A DNA stretch of 64,000 nt from positions 16,637,791-16,701,790 of the forward strand of contig OX336344.1 of the NCBI GenBank assembly GCA_946902875.1. Reading direction: 5' to 3'. This document shows, in pieces, positions 19,430 to 31,500 of the stretch (position 1 is its first letter; each line of letters opens with the position of its first letter). A program made the translations under genes and the position numbers. Below the pieces are notes generated by a model. That model made no database searches. It saw only the letters and a list, made by a program, of their open reading frames with translations, and was not told where the DNA came from. This stretch comes from Nematopogon swammerdamellus. Lineage: Eukaryota > Arthropoda > Insecta > Lepidoptera > Adelidae.

Positions 19430-19640
19430 CCGACTTTTCGCTCAGTGCGGTGTGGTATCAATTCGGCCGGGATAAACCCTATCACCTAGTAAGGTAAGAA
19501 GGGAAGGGACCTACAGTTTAACGTGGAATCGGAACCACGGTGAGCCTCCAACGGTCGAGCGGTCCCCACCCAAGTACTGACCGCGCTCAGCGTTGCTTAA
19601 CAACACAGTCGACCGACCGCACCACTGAGCTACCGAGGCT
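19430..19640 (-). mobile_element. tRNA-5S head SINE, best-preserved head
   Basis: On the - strand: AGCCTCGGTAGCTCAGTGGT GCGG (A box), then TTAAGCAACGCTGAGCGCGG TCAGTACTTGGGTGG (5S rRNA-like), then ACCGTGGTTCCGATTCCACG (T-arm/B box), then the family body to CGAACCGCGG at 19431. 3' part missing. Confidence 0.8.
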
Positions 19641-20164
19641 GACATGCCTTCCTCCTTTTGTCAATGTTCCGGAAATATATATTCGTTCGAAAACAAAACA
19701 ACATACGCATTTGCTCTGTGTAACTGATCAAATTGAAATGCATTTTTAATGGAATAATTATATTCCTTCCTTTTTTGGAGTCCGTTAAGAATATGGCAAA
19801 ACACAACTTAAAAATAAGATTTTAATAATATATTTAAAGCACCTTTTAGTTTTCAGATATCAGATAATATAATAAAGTAATAAAGTGTTTCGTAAAACTA
19901 ATAAAGTATAAAAATAATATTTTGTAATTGTATAAACGATTTTAATTTGAGTTTGAAGGCATTAAATATTTAGAGGCAACTTTGTAAATTTTTACAAGCA
20001 TAAGAAAAATAATTTCCGAAAACAAGCTTTTATGAGCGACGTAGGTATGTTCAGAGTATTAAATAAAAGAAAATTAAATATTTAAAGACCAACATTACAA
20101 AAGTATGTAATTTTGATAAATTTAAAAGCAAATTGTGCCTCAAACGCAAACTCTTCTTTATACG

Positions 20165-20365
20165 ATACGACCCTGAAGTAAATATATCCGAAGGCTTCAG
20201 CGGCAGCCAAGCCTGTCGGACCTTCCCGAGGGGCCTTCAGGGATATGCAATTCAAAAGAATAGAAGACGCATTCCTCTAAAGAAGCGGTAAAGTCTGGAA
20301 CGCTATCCCTGGCCGTATCATTTCCCCCAAGTACAGTGTCGGGTCCTTCAAGAGGGGCGTGAATA
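20165..20365 (+). mobile_element. LINE polymerase C-terminal fragment
   Basis: Reads RIEDAFL, stop, RSGKVWNAIPGRIISPKYSV and GSFKRGVNKH. It ends exactly where the next LINE fragment begins. Confidence 0.65.
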
Positions 20366-20875
20366 AGCATCACGAGTCACAGACGATTTGTGGGTTCGCT
20401 TAGACTGTTTTACAGATACTATCACGGACGCTGCTCTGCGGAACTAGCATCCCTTATACCCTGCCACCCGTCCTATCTCCGCATAACTCGTCGCATAGAG
20501 ACTCAGCACCCTTTTGTTGTTGACATTGGGCTTTTGAGAACCCATCGGTTCTCTAAATTGTTTCTTTGTCGCACCGCTAGAGTGTGGAACTGTCTTCCGG
20601 CGAGTTTATTTCCTGAATCCTTTAACCTGGGTTGTCTTCAAGCATCTCGTATTAACGGGCTAGACAGCCTAGCAACAGTCCGCAAATCTGCTGGCATGGC
20701 ACCTAACTGAGCGTGGTTTCGCGAGGAGAGGTGATTTTGGCTCTGTCGACTGCACCATTGGTCTCTCGGCACAGCCACCCATGCTGGTTTACATAAAAAA
20801 AACTGTCAGGCCGGCACGACCCAATGACTTATCATTAGACACCTATGGGTGGCAAGGAGCCATACGTCGAAAATA
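20366..20875 (+). pseudogene. jockey/CR1-like LINE polymerase C-terminus and 3' UTR
   Basis: The frame to the stop at 20708-20710 has GSLRLFYRYYHGRCSAELAS, VVDIGLLRTHRFSKLFLCRT and RINGLDSLATVRKSAGMAPN. Nearly identical to the copies at 44595-45230 and 52680-52975 (inverted). Confidence 0.82.
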
Positions 20876-21509
20876 AATATGTGGATTCAGCCAGGCACGC
20901 AGTCGTCCAATACTGGGTAATATTTGTGGTAGAGAGTGGCGTGCGCACGCGGTGAGGCCATCTTGCCAGCCTTTTAGAACGATGGCGAGGATAATATATT
21001 TTTGAACACGCGGGTAGGTACGTGCCGTATGATCAAATGGTGTGCACGCACACATTATGTCGGATCGAAGTAAGTTATATGCAATGTATGGTAGTAGCAG
21101 TTGTATTTGTATAACTCTTTGGTGAGGAGTAATGGTGGAATTAGATCTGTTCTGGGTCCGCCGACTGACTTCGGTAAGATTAGCACTGCGATGAAACAAG
21201 GAGTACAGTGCTTAGGTACGTGTATCTTCGAAAAAATAAAAATATGCAATATTTCGATTTCGTTATTGGTTTGGGAAAAAGACGAATATAACGAAACTTA
21301 AGGAAATATATAATACGGGAACAGAGCAAATTTTTTTTTTATTTATCCGTCCCCGGTAGCCTATAATTAACTAAACGGAAATTTTTTTTTGCTTTTTATT
21401 AAGGGTTGATGTGTCGTAGGTTTTTTTATATTTGTAATTATCCTTTATTAAAGTAGTAAAGCTTTTTAAGAGACATAATTTAAACTTGTAATAATTTTTT
21501 TAGGTTAGG

Positions 21510-21728
21510 TTTGGTTAGATCGAAAGATCATTCCTCTACAGAACCGATTAACTCTGGAACGCTCTCCCTGCCCATATATTTCCCCCCAAGTACAGTCTCG
21601 GGTCCTTCAAGAGGGTGAATTAGCACCTGTCAGGACGGCATGGCATTCGCAACCCCCGCATACGACCGATCGTCCATGGGCGTCGTTAGTCACCTTATAG
21701 ATGGCTCGGCGGCACGAAGTTGTATAGA
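21510..21728 (+). mobile_element. LINE C-terminus and 3' UTR remnant
   Basis: CATTCCTCTACAGAACCGAT .. TTTCCCCCCAAGTACAGTCT .. CCATGGGCGTCGTTAGTCAC; internal stops. Confidence 0.65.
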
Positions 21729-22024
21729 CTGAAAAACCATTTTCGAAACATTTTCTAATTTTCTTTGCGTACTTACCTAGAATCTTGTTACGAGATTCGT
21801 GGATCCGACCGATTGTGATATTTTAATAAGGTTTAATTTTTGGTACGTGAGACTTACAAGGGGACGACACAATGGTAGGTACAAACAGGTACTCTCCACC
21901 TGAGACACGGCCGAATGTCAAGGTATTGGCGTACTCTGACGTCACTCGACCGTTGAGCGTATGCAGGGGGTTAATTCACTACCAGCCAAATCGTGCCTCG
22001 TATATCCGATTTCGATTAAATTCA

Positions 22025-22150
22025 ACATAATTGACTAATGGAATAAACTGCCAGAAGATGTCATCCAGGCTACCTTCACAAACTAATTCAAAAAGAAACT
22101 AGATAAACATTTAAAATCCAGTTTCGGCTTCCTTAAAATAAAGTAATAAT
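22025..22150 (+). mobile_element. LINE polymerase C-terminal fragment, different family
   Basis: Reads WNKLPEDVIQATFTN, stop, FKKKLDKHLKS, the usual WNxLPxxVVxAxTxxxFKxxLD ending of jockey-group polymerases. Confidence 0.6.
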
Positions 22151-23035
22151 AAATGATTTTATTGCGATTCCATGCTGCATTCATTTAGAAAAAAAAAAAG
22201 TTATTACTGGAACCTAGCCCAACATAGAAAGAAATGTGTTTTTTCTCGATGTAAATGTTCAGTTACGAAATTGCGATATTATAATATTAATTTTACTCGA
22301 AATAATTTTCGTTACGTTCGTTCGTTCGATACGTGAGGTTCGATGGTCAAACATTTGGGCCATCAGGATGAGTTTTTTTAAGTTATGCAGAGCACTACAC
22401 AGTTTTATAACAATAATGCTATTCTGGGCTAGCTTGGTTGAAAAGAATATGCTAAGCACGTTTACAATAACCTACTTGCTAGCATATCAACAATATTTTA
22501 GGCGGACTCAAAATTTCAAAACTATTTTGCATACTCATATTTTTCTAAATTCTGTTTTTTTTATTTATTTTTTTATTTTAGCCTAGAACATCGAAAGGCT
22601 ATAACAATTATACACGTATAAAAAGTCTCACAATATGAGTTTTTGAGTAACCTAAACTATATTTAGGAATGTTCAAGTGTTGGACATAGTTTTTTTTTTC
22701 GGAAGATCTCGATGGGATAATAATATCAACTCAGAGTGTTCCGTGAATTGAGTAGGTGAATAATTTAAAATAATTTTTCTTCTCTCGTTTACATCCGCCC
22801 AGATTGTCACTTCTTTATTTGGAGTCAATTAGACGAAATGTTTTTTTTTCTTGTAGGGAGCGTCGTCGTCTCACAGCATGATCCCAACTCAGCTTAACTT
22901 TATCATTCTCATTTGCAGAGATGAGATTCATTGTGGCGTCACGTTGGCGGCGTAAATCACCCGTAGCGAACGCTGAATTAGCTTTGCGCGTGGGGGTGGA
23001 AGGACGTTAATTTTTTTTTTTTGTGCGGAATTAGC

Positions 23036-23387
23036 ATACGGGAGAAAAGGATCGTGATGATTTCTTCATAAAAATAATTTGTTTTTTGCTCGCTCGGGTG
23101 TCTGCCCGAGCCTTCAACGGAAGATCAGACAAAGCCAACAACACCACTACTCGCGAAAACACGCTCAGAGAGGCGCCGCCCGTGCCAGCTATAAGTCAGA
23201 CGGAAGGTCGTCGTCTAATTTATTAACACGCCTTTTGAAAATCCCCAGGTTATTGATAGTAAGGGAACACACTCACAGGAAGAACATTGCATATTTTCGC
23301 CGTACGACACAGGCACGCTTTCAAAAAGCGATGCGTTCTCAGGAGTCTGCATTTTGTTTAGAAATAGGTGCATCGGTTAGTACCTAC
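23036..23387 (-). mobile_element. LINE C-terminus fragment
   Basis: Diverged counterpart of 52680-52975: the ACTCGCGAAAACACGCTCAG and CTTTTGAAAATCCCCAGGTT stretches align base by base. No open frame. Target of the hAT insertion at 23388. Confidence 0.6.
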
Positions 23388-23970
23388 CAGGGTTGTTGCT
23401 GATGCACATTTTTTCACATCAGCTGATGCTGATGCTGATATTTTATCATTGACCTCAGCGGATCCTGTTGCTGATGCTGATTTTAATTATTTTCTTTAAA
23501 AAAAAGAGAAAAATACTGGACTATATGAATATTACGAATTTATATCCAAAGTTTTGGTTGGTATTGAAATATCAGTGTAGCCGGCACGATCAAAGGGGGA
23601 AGCACTGACATGGCACCTAGTTCACCCGGTGTTATGGGCTGACATCACGGACGTTGTAGGTGATGTAGCCAACCGTGTCAGTATCCATAAAAAGAAAAAA
23701 AGATTGTGTTTTAATAATTTTGTGACATTTAATAAAAAAAAGAATCAATCTGATACCAGTACCAGTTTAGTAAATTATCTTAGCAATTAAATTATTAATA
23801 TTGGATGGAACTTTGGAACTGTATGTGCTGCTTTTTCTGTATGTATGTCTGTATGTATGTATGTCTGTATGTATCGATCAATTCGGATGCTGATGCGATG
23901 CTGATGTTGAAAATGATGCTGAAGTTCCGCGGATGCTGATGCTGATGTTCGCAACAACCCTGGTACCTAC
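23380..23970. mobile_element. non-autonomous hAT element (23388-23962) with GCTGAT repeats
   Basis: Ends CAGGGTTGTTGC and GCAACAACCCTG; 8-bp duplication GTACCTAC at 23380-23387 and 23963-23970, fitting the hAT nTnnnnAn preference. Both subterminal regions are made of imperfect GCTGAT(G) repeats. The centre carries a SINE fragment (23571-23696). It sits in a LINE remnant. Confidence 0.88.
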
Positions 23971-24334
23971 CTACACTAGCTAGCGTGCCTTGGAAATAAT
24001 TTAAGTAGCGGGTATCGTGTAGGGGTAGGGGACTAGTAATAATATTAAATAGCTATACTTACTCTACGACCGGCTGGGTGGGGACGGCCGCCGACCGCTG
24101 TTCTGTCCACATTATAAATCTTACTAATAAACGAAAGTAAGGTACGGTAGCCATCAGTAAAGATATCGACATTATAAAGCAGCAGTCAACCAGCGGCGCT
24201 ATCTAGCTATATTTCCCGCGGCTTCGCTCGCGGTAAACGCAATGTTATAATAAACGATCGCTTCTCTTATATTCTCTCTCTCTCTCCCGTCCATACTATA
24301 CTTTCCCTTTTATAAGAAGTAGAGAAGATTTGTA

Positions 24335-24655
24335 CCGTGTGGGGCCGGTACTGTAAAAGGATAGCCCCACTGCATCTCTCCCCGTGTATGTCGCAATAGG
24401 CGACTAAGGGATATGACTCCCTTCTTATATTACTAGGTGGTAGTGTTTAACCCGCCCGGGTTGTTACCACCGCACTGAATGAAAGGTCGGTCGAAACGGC
24501 TATGTAAATAGTTTGTGTTTTCCGTCCAGTTTAGTGTAGCCGGCATGACCGAAGGGAAGCACTGACGTGGCACCATGTTCACCCGGCGTTGTGGGCTAAC
24601 ATCACGGATGTTGCAGGTGATTTAGGCAACCGTGTTAGATTCCATAAAAAAAAAT
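24335..24655 (+). mobile_element. same SINE body with the alternative head
   Basis: Head GTGTGGGGCCGGTACTGTAA AAGG..GCCCCACTGCATCTCTCCCC..GGCGACTAAGGGATATGAC replaces the tRNA-5S head; the body starts at CTAGGTGGTAG. Confidence 0.8.
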
Positions 24656-24657
24656 TG

Positions 24658-24895
24658 AGATGGTTGTTGTTTATTGGTTTATCTATCAAGTACTCTTATG
24701 GCAGTTAGACTGCACTCGAACTTGTCACAATTTGTTGTATCCGTTTCGATTACACCCACGAAGAAAAACCGGCAAGAAACTTCGCAGGGGGTTTTTTTTT
24801 TCATACCTAAACATTATGTATTATATATATCGAACAGTCTATCGAAAACACATCTTGAGAGCAAGGATAACAATTTTATTGAGAGTTCTGACCAC
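24658..24895 (-). mobile_element. repeat with AATAC-type end, copy 2
   Basis: ATTACACCCACGAAGAAAAA CCGGCAAGAAACTTCGCAGG and CTTGAGAGCAAGGATAACAA mirror 43130-43398. Confidence 0.7.
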
Positions 24896-25141
24896 ACACA
24901 ATTAATATGTATAAACTCTATAATGAATGATAGAACATTACACACTATTACAATGTAGTATAATAATTGTCAAAAAATTATATATATATATATTTTTAAC
25001 ATCACAATACTCAATTTATTTCTCTGAGATAATTAACACATTAAATGTTTAACACTATTTACCATCATTTATATTTTTTTAGACGAAGAAAAAGGGGGGT
25101 TGCGCCGGTTAAGTGTAAATAAAATTTTTTAGATACTTGAG

Positions 25142-25203
25142 GTAACAAGCAAAGAGTTTGTATTACGTCGCCAGCGACGTAATACAAACTCTTTGGTAAC
25201 AAG
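25142..25203. mobile_element. 46-bp palindromic hAT-like micro-element (25150-25195)
   Basis: Perfect 22-bp inverted arms starting CAAAGAGTTTGTATTACGTC with a 2-bp centre (CA), flanked by GTAACAAG at 25142-25149 and 25196-25203. The CAAAG..CTTTG ends and 8-bp nTnnnnAn duplication are hAT hallmarks. Essentially two terminal repeats with nothing between. Confidence 0.75.
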
Positions 25204-25624
25204 TTATAATTTAACTATAGACGAAATATTAGACGTATTCTATGTCAAACGTATAAATAAAAAAAGGCATATAATCGAAATCACATTTAAAATAAATATC
25301 TGCATAATTCATAATCTTCAGTGTATTCTTTAGTGTGCTTCAATAATTATTGCCTTTTATGGCGACTTTACGAACGAGTTCCTGCGAGAAACCATCAAAA
25401 GCGAGTGCCTTTCGCGCGACGATGTTAAATTTCGAAGAAATTACATCACTTTTATAAGCACAAAATAAAATAAAGTTAATAAAATAAAGACTAGTTTATC
25501 TTGGTGATTAATTTTAAACGTTTTCAAGGAATATTATTGTGATTGCTGTTAATGATTATAATATGGGGGTATTTGTTCTTATATATATCTATCTAGTGTA
25601 TATTATATTTCACAATAGTAAGTT

Positions 25625-25845
25625 ATTTTCCTTTTTAAATTCCCACACTCAAGTCTTTTGCTACTACCTACTCGTACTTATATCTCACAACATAAGACTC
25701 TCAAATATCCAAAGGTTGACTGGGAGAAATCCCTGTAAGGGATAAGTTCACCTTTCCCCTCATGTAAATTACTTTCGTTTGTTTCTGTAAAATATGTTTT
25801 AGGAACAATAAAGTATTTCTATCTATCTATCTATCTATCTATTCA
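25625..25845 (+). mobile_element. LINE/SINE 3' end with CTAT tail, copy 2
   Basis: TTCCCACACTCAAGTCTTTT GCTAC .. CAATAAAGTATTTCTATCTA TCTATC. Confidence 0.75.
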
Positions 25846-26065
25846 TACGTAGATACATTTTATAAAATACCTTTTGCCCGCCCAAATACTTCGGCAGACC
25901 GCACTTAAATCGACTAATCAGTCCTCAATTCGATTACGACGGCTGAAGTTTTTTATTGTATAATTTGTACTGTATACAGAGTAGGTATCTATATGTCCGT
26001 CTGTGTGTTGAGACGGACTTCGTCGTCGTATGGGAAATGTTCCTTGGAAGGTTATGTATTAAAAA

Positions 26066-26463
26066 AACCCGCCAAGTGCGAGTCGAACTCGCGCACCGAG
26101 GGTTCCGTATCGCCATATCATGGTTAGCGCCAATCACGCCATCTATGGCGTGTTATGAAATGCTTTATATTAGTTAAAATTCATGATTAGTTAAAATGCT
26201 TCATTCTCTATTCGGTAGATGGCGCGCGCGTATAGACTTTTTGGTTTCTTCTATGGGAACCCCAATGTTTTCTTTTCCGTTTTTATTTCGATTATTTCAT
26301 CTTATATCGGCCATAATAACACATATTCTGTGAAAATTTCAACGGGTACCTACTACGGTTCAAGAGATACAGCCCTCGGACAAACGGACGGACGGACGGA
26401 CGGACAGACAGACAGACGGCGTAGGCTTATTAATAGGGTCCCGTACCGGATACGGAACCCTAG
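26066..26463 (+). mobile_element. GTTCCGTA element, full length
   Basis: CCGCCAAGTGCGAGTCGAAC to TACGGAACCCTAGAA, with GGACGGACGGACGGACAGAC at 26383-26405. Confidence 0.82.
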
Positions 26464-27212
26464 AAAGGGTTGTCGATACGTTTGCCCTGAAACCGGAAAA
26501 TGACTATCTATGAGTATTTAGCCGTTGCCTTTTTTAACAACGCAACGTTGTAAATATGTAACTGACTATGTCTGTGTGAAATCATGTCTTATTCGTTGAA
26601 ATATTGGCAGATAAGTGTTTAAACAAAAGTTTTATTGCCAAAAATTATTTATTCCCTTAAAATTATTTGAGCGGTAGCACAAAATTAATTTAAGCTTAAA
26701 TTTATCGAAGCTAGCTGCTTTGGATGTATTTATTCCGGAATATGAAAGCGTGCCTTGTTTAGACTAAAACTAGGAAACTGCTTTGTACATTTCACGATAA
26801 TAATAACACAGTAGCAAGTAAACAAAAGCAACCGAGACGGCGGCGAGCCGATATCATAACCATCGATCAATTTTTTTAGGAGAATAATATTCTTGTCCCG
26901 CTCGCCCATCCAAATTTGGCACAGGCTGTCTCTGTTCTTGAGGGAAGCTTTAAAAAAAGTTCCGTTTTGAGATTTATTTTATACGATTTTTTGTGATTTC
27001 TACAAACACGTGCAAACTACATTTAACACACCTTCTTATGTATGTAACCTACCTTAAATGTACATACCTACCTTATATATGTAATATTGCATAATATGCA
27101 TTTTTCGACCTAGATACCAATGCTCCTGAGAGACAAAATAAACAGTATAAGTATGTCTTATATTGAACCCAAAAATAATCTAATACGCCTACGTATTTTA
27201 TATACCGGTGTA

Positions 27213-27813
27213 TACGAGGTGTGGCAATTAAGTTCCGGGAATTTTTCAATAAAACACAAACAAATTAAGTTAGGAACAAAATTTTATTACCGACCTTCAC
27301 AATAGTCTCCCTCTAACTCTACACAACGATTCCAACGTCGCTCCCATGATTGGAAGCACCCTTGGTAATCTCCCGAAGTTAACTCGTTCAGCACCGCGGT
27401 TACAGCTTCCTTGACCTCCTGTGCGCGGCCATGATGAGTTCCCTTGAGGGAATAAGAAAAAGTCGCAGGGGGCTATATCGGGGCTATAGGGTAGGCGCGG
27501 CAACGTTGGATGCCTTTTTTCGCGAAAAATTCTTGCACAATGAACGAGGCGCGTTGTGGTGCAAGATCCAGGTTTCTCGGTGAGTTCACTCATTTTCACG
27601 ACGCCACTAAAAAAATTACTTTAGAAAAACACACATAAAAACAAACGAAGCGCGCCATTAATTTAAAATTTCGAATGGAACGAAAGGAAGGTCCCTTCCA
27701 CCGAGCATACCTACTTTGGTCCCTTCTTTCCAGCCATATGGTAATGAACGACGAAATGTTGCCAGTTCCCGAGTTATAGCCAAATTCCCGGAACTTAATT
27801 GCCACACTACGTA
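27213..27813 (-). mobile_element. mariner element, internally deleted (27215-27811)
   Basis: Inverted ends CGAGGTGTGGCAATTAAGTT (27215) and AACTTAATTGCCACACTACG (to 27811) with TA on both sides. About 600 bp against ~1.3 kb for a full mariner. On the - strand the transposase tail is visible: REKRHPTLPRLPYSPDIAPC DFFLF (YSPDxAPxD motif with the third catalytic Asp), then a frameshift and LNELTSGDYQG-like sequence. The helix-turn-helix and first two Asp residues are gone. Confidence 0.88.
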
Positions 27814-28544
27814 TAGCTACCACATTTGATTGAATCGTTATTTGAATTTATCAACATCAACAAATTAAACAAACTCTTTAGCCAATCTTCAGGCAAATGT
27901 CGTCTATTTGAGGTAAATTCATTATTTGTCCGTTTCCCAAGAGACAGGACCGGGCTTTTCATTTTATTAAATTAGGTTAAAAAGTTTTGTCATTTCATGT
28001 TTATTCAGAATTCCGATTTGTTAACTCATAAATCACGAAGGTATTGACGTTTTACCCGCCTGACAGCCGGCGATGAGGAAAATTTAAAGGAAAATGTTGT
28101 CTGTCAATGTTTAGGTAGCAAATAAAATCAATCGAGAAAAAACATGTTTTACGAGATATTTTTATACTTAATCCACAGTATCGTATTACAAACATGTAGG
28201 TGCGTCAAGAGTCAGTTTTTATTTTTACAGGATTCCCATAAAAATATGCTGAGGTTGTAAAAAGGCTTTTAATTAAAAGTAGATGAGGGTGGGATAACCT
28301 ACTCATTTTAGGAGAGTAATACACATTTTCGCACCCATAACTTACTTTTTTCGTATTTGTTTTTTAAATAAGTGTCCCATTCATTCATCAATATTTAATT
28401 AATCATACTTTGATAATAATGTACCGTAACTACATACTTAGAGGATTTTCAATGATAAAATATCAAATTGTAAAATATTCATATTTATAGTATAGTGGAC
28501 CTAACAATCTACATACTTTGGCACTCAGAATTATGCTCAAATTT

Positions 28545-31500
28545 TTCAAATTCAAATTCAAATTCAAATAATTTATTAAATAAAGAAACATGATATACAA
28601 CATAGAACAATTTGCGTAAAAATAAATTGAAAACATGTTCCCTTCACAGGATTGTTTAGTTTTTGGTGCTCAGGTCGAGACACTGGACTTTCGTCTGTGA
28701 CGTCTCGACCCGTTTTCTCGGTCGGTTCTCAAAAAATAAATGTATGTACAAATAAATATACAAATTTTTTTTTTTAAGTATGCATGTATGTGAGTGTATG
28801 TAGGTGGGTAAGTAAATGTAGGTAACTATAATGAATGAATGATGACTTCATCATTCATCATTCCTACTGAAACACTTGTTTCAGTGCGTGTGTATGATAC
28901 TTTTGTAAGATTAACATAATAGTGTGTATGAATGAGGGTGAGTGTGTGTGTGGGGGGTCGGGTGATGGTGTGTGTGTGTAAGTGAGTAGGTGGGGTGTGT
29001 GCATTATTGCATTATGTGGCAAAGCATATGTTCACATGTGTCATGGGAGTTTGATAGGAGCCATTTTTTAATTTTAAACGTAAAAGTTTTTTTAATAAAA
29101 AGTGTTTTTAATTCTTTGGGTATTTGGTTGTACAGATTGGGGCCTAGGAACTTAATTGTATGTCTGAAGAATGATGTCTTGTGTCTGTCACGTGTCAAGG
29201 CTTGTCGGGTGTTTGCTCTTGTTGGTATGTTGTGTGAAACCTGTGCGTGTTCTTCTTTTTTGTTGTGTACGTGTGCGCAGAGTCGGAGCATGAAAAGTTG
29301 TCGGACGTTAAGCAACTCACACTCAGCGTAGAGGTTCGCCGTCGGGTATCTAAAAGGCTTGCAGAACATCACTTTTAGTACTGAGCGTTGTGCTCTTTCT
29401 ATTAAGAGGACGTTTGTTTTGGCTGCACCACCCCATGCCAGTATCCCATAGTTGATAAGTGATACGCATAGGCCGTGGTACACTTGTTTCAGTAGGCCTG
29501 GGTCGGCTATATCCCGAATTTGGCTGAAAAAATATAACAGTTTTCGAACCCTACTCGTTAAACTTTCAATTTGTTTTTTCCAATTAAGATGCCTGTCAAT
29601 CATTATCCCTAGGTATTTGATACAAGCAACCCTTTCCAGATTAGGACAATTACATAAATTTTGGTGTTTACAATTTGGACTATGAACTTTCAAAAGAATA
29701 TCTTTGTTGGGCTGACCCTTATGTGTTATTGAAAACGTTAAAAATTTAGTTTTTGTGCTATTTACTGAGAGAACATTATTTCGTAACCAAGTTAATATAG
29801 TGTCAAGACCCATTTGGGCTCTTTGGGCTATATCCTCCCAGGTATTACCTTTAAAGAGAACTACGGTGTCGTCTGCAAAAGTGACTATAGTAGCATGTTC
29901 GAATTCTGTCCTACACAGACCATCAATGTAGATTAGGAATAGTACCGGGCCGAGGACGCTTCCTTGTGGAACACCATAGGAAATAGGGAAGAAATCAGAT
30001 ATAGATGCCTCTTCGTTGGATCTCACAGCTTGTTGACGATCTGTAAGATACGACTGGAACCAGTTTAGTGGTATACCTCGAATGCCAACAGCCTCTAGTT
30101 TTGCAATTAGAATTGGGGTGGCAACTGTGTCGAACGCCTTGGCCAAATCAAGAAAAACACCAATGCATTTCTCTTGACTGTCAAGGGCGCCCGACACAAA
30201 GTTGGTCACCCTTAGGATAGCATCCTCTGTATTGAGGTTCTCACGAAATCCGAATTGATTTTTGGACAATAACTCGTTCTTTTCTAAATAACTTATTAGA
30301 CGACTTTTTATAATTTTTTCTAACAGTTTCGACAATGTACTCAATAGTGAAATTGGTCTGTAGTTCGATACATTATTGACTGGTCCATTTTTGTATATTG
30401 GAATAACTATTGCTGTTTTAAGAATGTCTGGAAAAACTCCTGTTGAAATACTCAGGTTGAATAGAAAAGATAATGGTTCCACAATATGTACTGAGACGCA
30501 TTTTAATAGTTTTGATGAAATTCCATCTGAACCACAGGAATTAGTCGATTTTATATTGGATAGTAGTTTCCCAATTTCAAGAGGGTTAGTGGCTGAGAGG
30601 AAGAAAGATTGCATTGGTGTATTATTAGTAGTTGATTTTACTTTGCTAGCTAGTGTCGTAACGTCTGTGTCCATTTCATGTAGTAAGTTGGAGGCTAGGT
30701 CTTGACCTATACTAGTAAAGTATTTATTAACTTCATTAAGCGGTTTTGTGTTCTGTTCTCCCAGTTCATTGATAACCTGTGCTAAGTCATTACGATTACT
30801 CTTTGTACCTGTGTCTGTATATTCTCTGAGAGTTTCCCAGCATTTCCTTGGGTTTTTTATATTGTTTTGTAATTTATTTTTATAGTGTAAAATTTGACTT
30901 TTTTTTAGGATTTTCGAGCAGATATTTCTGTATTTTTTATAATAATCTTTTAATACTATATCATCCGGAGTTTTTTTTAGATTCAGGTGTAGTTTATCGC
31001 GTTTATTCAGACAGACAATAAGATTTTTAGTCATCCAGGGTTTTCGAGGAGAAGACTTATTTTTAATATTTTTAGTTTCTTGATTTTTCTCGATTAGGGA
31101 TTTTAAAGTGTTAATGAAATTTGTAAATGCAATATTTGTATCCTGAATGTGGTATAGTTGACTCCAGTTATAATCTTTTAGTTCAGAATAGATTGCATCC
31201 ATATTTATTGTTGTGTAAGACTTAGGTCCCAATTTCTCATGTAATCCTCTTTCCAAACTAAGCATTATGGGAAAATGATCCGTCAGGGCACTTTGACAGA
31301 TAAGGGCATTTATTTTATTTTTAGATTTAACCATAAAGTGATCTAAGCAGGCTAGTCCTCTTGTAGGCTTGTTAATGGATGGAATGAACCCTTTCTCTAA
31401 AATACATGATAATAATTCATTGGCAGGTTTATTTCCGGGATCTAATATATCGAGGTTAAGGTCTCCTGTTATTATAATCTCTTTAAAGGAGTTCATAGAC

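Noticed and set aside
22236..22586. 116-codon hydrophobic frame
   Set aside because: AT-rich sequence gives Phe/Ile/Leu-rich chance frames; no splice sites or family match.
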